64,000 bases of DNA from Symbiodinium microadriaticum. Taxonomy: Eukaryota; Sar; Dinophyceae; Suessiales; Symbiodiniaceae. Each line of letters starts with the position of its first letter. Positions within the stretch are counted from its first letter, which is position 1. Positions 55,962-64,000 of this stretch are shown here, in pieces. The notes beneath the pieces are model-generated. The model was not told the origin of the DNA and did no database searches. It was given only the letters and a program-made list of their open reading frames with translations. The stretch spans positions 38,135-102,134 of the forward strand of contig LSRX01000852.1 of assembly GCA_001939145.1 (NCBI GenBank). The letters run 5' to 3'. A program made the position numbers and the translations under genes.

Positions 55962-56423
55962 ATGGCCATGGCTAAAGGGAGTCGCTGGCACGACTCGAAG
56001 GGCTCTGGCAAGGGCAAGGCACTGATGAAAACGGGCCTGGGGACTTCCCTTTGGAACTATTCTTTGCAAGACCCTTTGCAGGGAAGGCCGCCGGATAACT
56101 ACAAAACGGATCTCTGCAGATTTTTCGAGCGTGGTCTTTGCGAGCCTTAACTGCAAGCAGTGAGGTGTGCAGAGGCAGAGGTAGCGTAGTCGTCCCTTGC
56201 TTAGCGAGAAACCCGCCAATACTCGCTATGGTTCCCAGCGGATTTCCCAGCGCAGGAGAAGGGGAAAGCATGCCCCTTCGCACATGGCAAAGAAGAGCTG
56301 CGGCCATCGTCTTTGCCTGACAACATCATGGCATCTCGACTTGGACATGGCCGTGCTTGTGTACCTGACTGGACAGACGTGCGCCCGAGACTAAGGCGAA
56401 CAAGCAGAAAGATGCCGAGGTGA
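55962..56423 (+). CDS. CCCH zinc-finger protein (small)
   Basis: CCCH fingers bind RNA. Exon 1 (55962-56141) starts MAMAKGSRWHDSKGSGKGK and ends in YKTDLCRFFERGLC; exon 2 (56256-56423) starts EKGKACPFAHGKEELR. Joined they give a complete C-x7-C-x5-C-x3-H finger, which only forms after splicing, so the 114-base intron is well supported. Its ends are GA...AG, with GAG directly repeated at both borders. The product is 115 residues. The Gly/Ser/Lys N-terminus is typical of dinoflagellate members of this family. It is similar to the finger at 60.5 kb (same spacing, same KTDLC/KKDLC and ERG wording), so the two probably arose by duplication. Confidence 0.88.
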
Positions 56424-56859
56424 TGTCGTGGCTGAAGGCACCTAGCAGCGCTCTAGCCTTGCTGTCTGCCGTGTAGTTCGAAAGGTAGGACTTGTGCTTG
56501 AGCTGACAAGACCTGCTGCACCAGCGAAACCATGAGCAACCCTCGCGTAACCAGTTGCAAAGTGCATGGATGATCTGGGGTTTGGAGAGCGGGTCACGGT
56601 AGGTGAAATCCATTAGCACATAAGGCGGCATCGATAATATGTATACAGAGCTGCCCATGAGGAGCGAAGAGAAGAAGAAGGAGACGCTGGCGAGGCGTTT
56701 GAGCATCAGTGGATTCCTTGCCGCAAAGACTTGGGCAGTCGAGCCTGCCTTGAAGCAGCGTCGTGGTTTTTTCTGCTCCCGCTCAGGAAAGCATGGTGCA
56801 AAGTACACGCTCTTCAGGCCAGTCAGGGGCGGTTGTGGTTTGATTGCGGCTTGCCGATT

Positions 56860-57675
56860 CTCGGTGCAGTTTTTGCCCAGGACCTGTCAAAAGCTGCACG
56901 TTTGAAAAGTGCCTTGGACGATTCCTGGGAGTGTTGGGCATTCTCCAGCCTGGCGTGGCGGGGCCCAGGCATCCACGACTTCCGCGCGCAGGTGGAGTCA
57001 GGTCGAGCGCCGGAGGGCGAGTCGCAGGAGGCTGCCCAGGCGGTGGCATTGGCGGCATGTCCGCAGGGCCACCGGCTGAAGCGACTTTGCGCCACGGAAC
57101 CTCGGCCGATGGGAGAGCGGAACGAGTCCGGTGGGATGAAGGTTAATCATAAGTTCTTAGGTCGTAGATTCTCAGATTGGATGAGAAAGATTTCCCCACG
57201 TCGGAACTGAGTTCGTCCACTTAACCTCATCCCGCCTTCGGAGCCTTTTGAGGATGAGTACGAGTGCGACTGCTGCGGTGCCGTGCCTCGGCGGAGATGA
57301 AGACTGCTCCCGGCCTGGTGCTTAGCGGCTTGGCGGATCGTGCCGAGGACATTCGGCCCGGTTCAACTTTCTTCGACTGCCCGGCTCTTACAAAAAGCAA
57401 AAGGACTTGATGTGTATAAGTCTGACGAAGCACTTCAAGGTCGCGACTGCGACTACAGCCTGTGTGTGGCCTGCTCTGCGCAGAGCACCACGAGGGAAAG
57501 ACCAGCGGAAGTGCCTGACAAGCGCCAGCTGCACGCAACCGCCGAGCCTTCGCCACCGGAAGCTCCAGTGGAACCTGTGACAGACGAGCCGGCTCACAAC
57601 ACCAACGCAGCAGCCACGACAGATGCTTGGATTCAAACTGCGCGAGACAGACCTGCAAACAGTGTAGATGGGTAA
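56860..57675 (+). CDS. cysteine-rich zinc-binding protein (ZZ-like / RING-adjacent)
   Basis: Three exon-like stretches together supply a zinc-binding array. The first, in the frame QDLSKAARLKSALDDSWECW ... EAAQAVALAACPQGHRLKRL (56878-57085), ends with C-PQ-GH. The second, SEPFEDEYECDCCGAVPRR (57240-57295), carries C-x2-C. The third, GRDCDYSLCVACSAQ (57440-57485), carries C-D-Y-x-LC-x2-C, the usual ZZ-finger ending. The arrangement CPxGH ... CDxCG ... CxDYxLCxxC is common in ZZ-type fingers, which bind protein N-termini or histone tails. The C-terminal 60 residues are Pro/Ala/Thr-rich and end at 57673-57675. Exon borders between them are not certain. No catalytic domain is seen. Confidence 0.6.
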
Positions 57676-57709
57676 TTGGGTAATTGCAGCATGAAGTTTC
57701 TGCGCTGCG

Positions 57710-57844
57710 TCAGGTATGGGCTTCCAGTATCGGAGCCATACGGTTCAAGCTGAAGCATGCAATTGAGGATGGTGCTTCAGTCGCACTCGGCTTTCGAGAC
57801 TGCATCAGCTTGGAGAGGAAAGAGGTGACTGGATCTAAGGCTTG
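57710..57844 (+). CDS. isolated exon-like stretch
   Basis: After an AG at 57712-57713, VWASSIGAIRFKLKHAIED followed by GASVALGFRDCISLERKE is open and protein-like. It may be the start of another gene or a further exon of the zinc-binding gene. Not recognised. Confidence 0.3.
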
Positions 57845-60400
57845 AAGCTGGGCGATTTAATCGGCTTGACCACGCAGCAGTCCCCTCTCAAGTGTCCCGA
57901 GTTGGTCAGTTACTCGGCTCGAGAGCTTACATTAACATGCTGTTTCAGATGCCGCATTTTAAACGTGTCTGCTGGATGTCTGTGGATCCTGTTGACTTGC
58001 TGCCGGCCGAAGGAGAATGCGAAGGGCGATGTGCTGGCTTCATAGGCAGGAGAGGGGCTTGATTGCTCTTGCTGGAAGCTTGGGAAGATGACTGCCAGGC
58101 CACTTCCTGTTTCCGGAAGCTCTGCCAACTGTGGTTCAGACATGCCTTGGCGAGCAAAACCTGGCTGGAGTTTGCCGAGCGCTACAGCTAGGCCGGGCTC
58201 GTCAAAATCTTGTTGCGTGCACTGTCGTGCCCGCTACCTCGCTTCGGGACAAGGGGGTGTATGTCTCCTCACATGCACCTGGCGTGAAGGGCCCAGGTCA
58301 CGAAACCTAGATCCGTGGACGCCCTCGCCCTGACCTGAAGGTCCCGTGTTTGGGTTGTTTTTGCGCAGTGCATACGGGTTCTCTCGACCCTGCAATATCG
58401 GCACTAGTTTCTAGCAGCAGCTTCGAGTCTAGAGTCTAGGGTTGTGTGGGGTGAATTGAGGTTTTCGAGCCGGCGTATGCCAACCAGCCAGCTTCCTCTG
58501 ATTTAGAACAACTGTCAGCATTCGGCAAAGACAGTTGGCTGTCTCGAAGTTTTTGAGCACATCACTGACGCTATGTCCTTGACCCACTAGATGGCCAAAA
58601 GCTGGTTGGCATGTGCCTGCCCGAAGATGTCAGCAGATTTTTTCAGTTGTACACAGTTACGCCCACGCCAAACCTCCGCCACGCTCGAGTGATTTGCAGC
58701 GCCGTGCTGCAATAAGATCCGCTTGACGAGTCGCCCCACCCTTTCCCTGCCACGCTTCCTTCCCCTTAGCCCGCTTTTTTAAGTAGTCACTGTGCTTTCT
58801 GCCATGCCTGCTGAGCTGCGAGCTTCGGCCCCCGGAAGTCCCTGAAGCCGGAAGCCTCGTTTGGATTGGACTTGTGAAACCTTTCGAGCGCAGAACCGAA
58901 ACTCAAAGCTGCTGATAGAAGAAGCGTCGCGTGCACGCAGACACAGAGCATCACAGAGCACAGGTAACGGAATAACAACAAGCACACATTGGTTATGACA
59001 TGCCGCCAGAAGCGCTTTTGCAAATCGAGACTGACGGCGAGCTGGCGTCTCGAGCGGCCGTTGCCTCATCATTCTTCCTGGCCCTGTTCCGTGCATCCCG
59101 CAGTGCCTTGGCGTGCAAAGCCCCTACATGTGGTGTTGACCGTGGGAGTTTGGACTCAGCAGCCGGTTGCACGCTTTGTGCCGCGTGCTTTCAGGATGTC
59201 GCGACAATGCCTGCTTGCTAGTCGCAATCGAGCCTGGCACTGAAACAGTTACGTGGGCAGTCGGATTGGGAGTACACGTTCACCGCTTTGGGACCATGGT
59301 TCATCCGGCGTGGAGCTGTTGCATGCTGTTCTCGAAGTCAGCAGCTGACGCTGAACATACAAGCTGCCACTGCATGAGGAGGCGATGCTCGACTTTGTCT
59401 CTCAGCCGCATGGAAGGCTATTGCTTGGATGGTCATGGCACCCATATTGCCTGATGAGGTTTGCCTTATTGGGACAAGCCATTTCGTCGCCATGGGTGTG
59501 ATGAGCGCCGATGCTTCCCTGCAAGACTCTCAAAGCAACGGCAGTGACGGCGAGGAGGTCATCTGGGCTTCAGGCCAAAGATCACAGTCGTTGCAAATCC
59601 CCAGAAGTTTTGAGAGGGAAAAGTGCCATAGTGTTGACTCGTAGGGCAGCTGCCCGAGACCGCCAATGATCCGCAGCCGGCCGAGGATAGTTGCCTAAAA
59701 CATGCCTAAAGAACCCACAGGCAGTGGATGCTACACGCGATGTGCCTGTCAGGAACCCCAGGAATCCGAAGAGGCTGCGCGGGCGCGCCGCGTCCAAGCA
59801 CAACAGGAGCGAAAGCCCCTCGGCCTCGGCCACTGCACTCTCTCTGCATGTCCCTAGCAGCAGTAAAGGTCCTCTGTGCGCTGGGACTACACGGGCGGAT
59901 ATCGAGCTGCGGATGCCAAGCGGGAGACTAACGAGGAGGCCATGCAGAACATTCTCTCCTCCGCCAGCCTCCATCTCAAGCTTCGCTCCTGCAGGCCACG
60001 CTCCGATTGATAAATGCGCGGTGCAAGGGGATGCGGCTTGGGAGCCCCTTTGCCTTCTCAGTTGTCTAACGGTTTCCTAACGGTATTCAAGTATCATCTT
60101 AGACTCTTGCCGCGTGTCGGAGCCTAGGCAATGATCAAACCTTTGCGCCTGCGGTTGATGAAGAGCTACGTGAGCCTTCGAGACTCGGCTGGCACTGTTG
60201 GGCTTTAGCACCGGCCTGCAGGCTTGCTGCGGCTTGCTGCGGCTTGCTCGATTCGATTCAGCTAGCCTAGCTCACGCGTCGCTGCACGTTGCAAGTGAGG
60301 AAGCCTGAGACAGAGCCCCGCAGAGGTGCATTGCCCGTAGTCATCCACATCCACAGCGATTGCGTGAGACACTTTCTGCTTTGGACGCTTATGTCCTGCT
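57845..60400. other. no assignable gene
   Basis: Open stretches at 59000-59221 (PPEALLQIETDGELASRAA) and 59691-60080 (ends LSSQ-type region rich in Arg, Ser and Pro) are protein-like, but no family is recognised. A three-copy GGCTTGCTGC tandem lies at 60219-60248. Confidence 0.35.
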
Positions 60401-60409
60401 TTGCAAGGC

Positions 60410-60730
60410 ATGGTGCAAGGAGGCGAAAGCTCCAAAGCTCCGAAGCTCGATGGAATTGGAGGGTGCAGGTTCGCGTTGGCCACGCACATACCACCTGTCA
60501 GGAGGTTCAAGAAAGACCTGTGCAAGTACTTCGAGCGGGGCCATTGTGACAAAGGGGCGCAATGCACGTTCGCTCACGGCTACGAAGAGCTCCGCGGTGG
60601 TAACAAGGTGGGGGGTCCCTCGTTTTGCGAGCGAGGGTCAACACCTCCGCTGTTTGGGAAACTGGGGCATTCGGGCATGTTCGCGAGCTTGGTAAACGCG
60701 GTACAGCCGACACCCCATGCATGCCTGTAG
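60410..60730 (+). CDS. CCCH zinc-finger protein (small)
   Basis: A single open exon with MVQGGESSKAPKLDGIGG at the front and the finger FKKDLCKYFERGHCDKGAQ then CTFAHGYEELRG. The spacing is C-x7-C-x5-C-x3-H, identical to that of the gene at 56 kb, but here no intron splits the finger. The C-terminal part (GSTPPLFGKLGHSGMF) is low in structure and could be read-through into an intron (GTGGGGGG at 60608). The frame opens upstream with a TTG; the first ATG is 60410. Likely an RNA-binding protein; targets unknown. Confidence 0.8.
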   Translation: MVQGGESSKAPKLDGIGGCRFALATHIPPVRRFKKDLCKYFERGHCDKGAQCTFAHGYEELRGGNKVGGPSFCERGSTPPLFGKLGHSGMFASLVNAVQPTPHACL

Positions 60731-63440
60731 TTTCATAAGAGCTCCGACCGGCAGGGCTTCGAAGGACAAACTGAAGGATAGTTGGAGGCTTTCTCTGCGG
60801 TCCTGCATACTATCTGCAGTTGCTCCGAAGAGAACTTGCTCCAGATCGGACTAAGCATCCAAGCCTCACCGAGAAGCCAACGGATTAGCAGATCGTGTTC
60901 AGAATGATGCAGGATAAATGGGGACATTTGCATGATTGCCCACGCTCGTGCTATGTGAGGCCGAGGCCAAACATGCCAGATGGTACAACAAAAATAGTTC
61001 GAACGCTCTTTTGGAGCAATCGTCTTCAAGCACGAGACTCAAATGAGCGGAGCCCCGTGTGATCATGGAAACTCTAGTAAGGGAAGTCACCGGGCATCAA
61101 GATGCCGCAGCGAAAAAGGTTCTGACTGGAACATGAAATACGGCCACTTCAACTTCCGATTCTCAAAGACCTGCACTCTGCCATGCGCGCAGTGATGCTT
61201 CATCATGAAAGATATGCGACGAACCGTTCTACTACACTGCAAGTATCATAGTGGAGTTGTCGCACTTCTTCGACCCTGGTCCCACCGCGATCCGCCGCGT
61301 TGAGCAAAAGTCCGGCATGCACTATCAATCTGACGCAGCGAGGTTCTACAACTCTGTTCGATGAGCCACGGGGCGTCAATCGTTTGATAAACACCGGAGC
61401 CCAACAAAGGCGGCGAGCGTAAACTCGCAAAATCGCACGGTGTCTCAAAAACAACGCCAAAGGAGTTCTTCTCCAACAATCGGGCCTACTTAATTATGGG
61501 GATTGTTGCTCCGGTCCAGCGTTAACCCTAAGGCAGAATGTTAAATGAAACATGTCTTGATCTTAGACCCCGACGTCGAGAAGGTAGAGTCGCTTTGCTG
61601 CTCAGCCGTTAAGGCCAAGGCTGCGTGCGGAAATCTGACGGTGACAATGGTGGTCATTGCATCGTCTGTGTTCCAGAACAGAAAGCAAAGGGAGACGAGC
61701 AATTGGGGTAAGGAAACCTTATTATCTACAATAGATCACTATTATGGTAACTTAAAATTAAATCCTTGAACAGGAACCTAGGCAGATGCTCGTCAGGGCG
61801 AAGCCGGGTTCCGCAGTCCCGGCCCGGGCTGGTCCGGTCGGGTTCAGGAAACGGGCACCGTGGAATTGCCTCAAGAGGCCGTGCTTACGAAGATGAACAC
61901 AGTTTGTTCGCTTCAATACATCCACCGCGCTCTGCATCCAAACGAGGAAGCACTAGAAGTCCAGGACCTGACAGCAATTTTTGCTGGAACAAAGTCATGC
62001 TCCCAATCGTGAGAGGCCTTATGCGACTCGCCATGCCGCGATCACGTTTTGATTTGGGGGGCGTTGCTTCTGGTTTTGAGGCACACATTTTGAAACGGTC
62101 TTCGGACCGAAGTGTGCGCCAACCGCTAGCAGGGAGATTGATTCTGTTGTTCTGGCGTCTATTTGGGTTTGTCATGCGCTTAGCTTGTGGACCGGATACG
62201 AGGAGCCCAGGGCGAATACAGGAAACTGCGAGAATGACTTTCATTTGGTGATTTCCAAAAAGGCGAACCCTTGTCGGGGTGCTGGTGTGCGCTTCTTCGG
62301 AGAGCTCTTTGTCCTTTGCGGCTCTCTGTGGCAGGCAGCCCCAAGCAACGGTCTGCCTGTCCACCACGGTCCATCCTGGGAGACTGGCCCCCCTTTGGCG
62401 GAGACGGAGTCTCGCATGCAACCTGAGACCCTCCTCATCCCTTCCCCTGGTGCTAGGTTTCGTGAAGAGCTCCCTGCTCTCTGAGGTCTACCGCAAAAAG
62501 ATCTGAGGGCAAGGTAGCTTCCAGTTTTCTCACCGTCGATCGGTGCGTGAGGACAGTTCTGTCATGTTCTGCCTGAGGCCAAGCTCACTCAAAACACAAC
62601 TTGATTTGACAGCCTAACTCGGCAGCTACTTGTAAGTGAATGTAACTGTATTGGCAAAGATCTAAAGCGAAGGGTCCTGGACTCTTGCTTAACATTCTCC
62701 ATATGTCTTTGCAGGAGTCTCACATGTCGTTTGCAAAGAGCTTTGCTTCAACTACAGCCGTCGTCGCATTAGTCGCTGCTTGAGACTTCAATGCTCGAAG
62801 CAGCCTGTTTTTCTCACGCGATCGCTGTTGCATGCTCTTTATTGCTTACAGACGGCCTCGTTCCTCAGGCTTTGCATCTCTCCTGTACAGACCAAAGAAG
62901 CTGTCCAAAAAGTGCAGCACTGCGGCGAGCAAGTGCAGCTTTCTTCATGATTCCGCTTGATGGAGGTGGTTGTTACTTGTCTCTAGTTTTGACGAGTGAC
63001 TAGTTGTGCTTGCATGTTGTCTCATGGGGCCCTTTCTAAGTCTAATCTAAGTCGTTGAGCCAGGATTGAAGAAGGCTAGGAAGAACTACAGGCATCTCAT
63101 CCTTTGCTGCTTCCTGATGTTCCAAGGTGTCACTGCCGGAAGCGTTTGAACCGCCGCCACGAACACCAGGCCACGTTCCAGCAAGTCGAGTGCGAGCAAG
63201 TGAAGCGACCCAAGACATGAGGTGATCGCTTAGTCCTTACGGCATCGAGCCCGGAGCACTCCCACTGTGGCCGCGCAGCATAAGCTTGCCGCCAAGGACA
63301 ATGTTCACTCACCAGAGCACATCCTGTCCAAACAGGCCGCTACCTTCCCATGCCATGCTAGACGGTACAGAAGTGTTTTTTTAGGAGCTAGACTTATGAG
63401 TGGAGGTCCCTGGAACCGTTGGGATAGTCTGAAAGAATTA
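60731..63440. other. no assignable gene
   Basis: No family is recognised on either strand. Both strands are open for long runs around 61885-62421, which makes strand choice by open frame unreliable here. Base composition between 61.1 and 61.8 kb looks less GC-rich than the genes. Confidence 0.4.
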
Positions 63441-63444
63441 TTTC

Positions 63445-64000
63445 TGTGAGATTTGTGTGAGCGTGAGTGTGAGCGGAAGTGTGAGGTTGAGTGTGAGCGG
63501 GGATTGTGAGTGTGAGCGGAAGTGTGAGGCCGAGAAGAGAGGGGAGGGAGGGGAGGGGAAGGGGGATTCGTCTCGGTCCCGCTCACACTCCGCTCACACT
63601 TTTCTCACACTCCCGCTCACACTCCCGCTCACACCTCTGCTCACACTGTTCTGCTGTAAAACACAGCAAAAAGTGTGAGCGGAAGTGTGAGCGGGAGTGT
63701 GAGGGAGAGTGTGAGAGGCGGTGTGAGCAGAAGTGTGATGCCGAGAAGAGTCAGAGGGGAGAGAGGGGAGGGGAAGGGGGATTCGTCTCGGTCCCGCTCA
63801 CACTCCGCTCACACTTTTCTCACACTCCCGCTCACACTCCCGCTCACACCTCTGCTCACACTGTTCTGCTGTAAAACACAGCAAAAAGTGTGAGAAAAGT
63901 GTGAGCGGAAGTGTGAGCGGGAGTGTGAGCGGGAGTGTGAGGGAGAGTGTGAGAGGCGGTGTGAGCAGAAGTGTGATGCCGAGAAGAGTCAGAGGGGAGA
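63445..64000. repeat. tandem array of inverted GTGTGAGC-type repeats
   Basis: Runs of GTGTGAGCGGAA and GTGTGAGCGGGA on the + strand alternate with runs of the complement (CCCGCTCACACTCC, TTTTCTCACAC). A longer unit containing GCCGAGAAGAG, GGGGATTCGTCTCGGTCC, the complement run, and CTGTTCTGCTGTAAAACACA followed by GCAAAAAGTGTGAG appears near 63530-63675 and again near 63738-63893; its third start is at about 63976, so the last period is about 238 bases. The array runs off the end of the window. Confidence 0.85.

Noticed and set aside
61885-62421. 178-residue reverse-strand open frame as a gene
   Set aside because: The forward strand is equally open over the same bases, no family resemblance was found, and no splice or start context supports either strand.
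1-64000. tRNA, rRNA, snRNA genes or CRISPR arrays
   Set aside because: No tRNA A/B-box pair, rRNA core or regularly spaced short repeat array could be seen; the repeats present are microsatellites, telomere-like patches and the inverted array at the 3' end.

Overview
The window looks like nuclear DNA of a dinoflagellate, most likely a Symbiodiniaceae or related suessialean; this is inferred, because no marker gene fixes the genus. The evidence is: every recognisable gene lies on the + strand (a long unidirectional array); genes are split by short introns whose 5' ends are often GC or GA rather than GT; TTTAGGG-type interstitial telomeric patches are present; simple repeats are abundant; and two stretches resemble relics of the dinoflagellate spliced leader. 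No promoter, TATA box, polyadenylation signal or RNA gene could be recognised.

Layout. 0-6.4 kb: no clear gene, then scattered exons of a possible membrane protein. 6.5-13.7 kb: the best-supported block, with an intronless glutamate-cysteine ligase (first enzyme of glutathione synthesis), a four-exon FAD/NAD(P)H oxidoreductase and a multi-exon FKBP peptidyl-prolyl isomerase with a TPR tail. 14.5-25.3 kb: a repeat protein of the HPR/OPR (organelle RNA-binding) type, a catechol O-methyltransferase-like enzyme, unassigned exons, a GT34-like glycosyltransferase and a SAM methyltransferase. 25.3-31.3 kb: essentially gene-poor, with a telomere-like patch and CT repeats. 31.3-36.1 kb: Tudor/Agenet-like modules, then a protein with an RIIa/Dpy-30-like docking helix and eight copies of a leucine/SG repeat. 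36.3-44.5 kb: Pro/Gly/Met-rich exons and coiled-coil exons, interrupted by an AT-rich degenerate tandem array. 45.9-48.9 kb: a DENN-domain gene that breaks off before its dDENN part, followed directly by an intronless RS-domain/SPOUT-like gene. 49-53.7 kb: microsatellites, one N, telomere-like patches and the start of a HAD phosphatase. 55.9-60.7 kb: two CCCH zinc-finger genes and a cysteine-rich ZZ-like gene. 63.4-64 kb: a tandem array of inverted GTGTGAGC-type repeats running off the end.

The genes do not form one pathway. They look like an ordinary dinoflagellate gene array of unrelated housekeeping and signalling functions. The points most worth checking are the RS-SPOUT fusion and its possible retroposition into the DENN gene, the eight-copy repeat protein at 33.6-36.1 kb, the spliced-leader relics and the terminal inverted-repeat array. 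Exon boundaries were placed by eye from reading frame, family resemblance and (GT/GC/GA)...AG rules, and should be taken as approximate unless stated otherwise.
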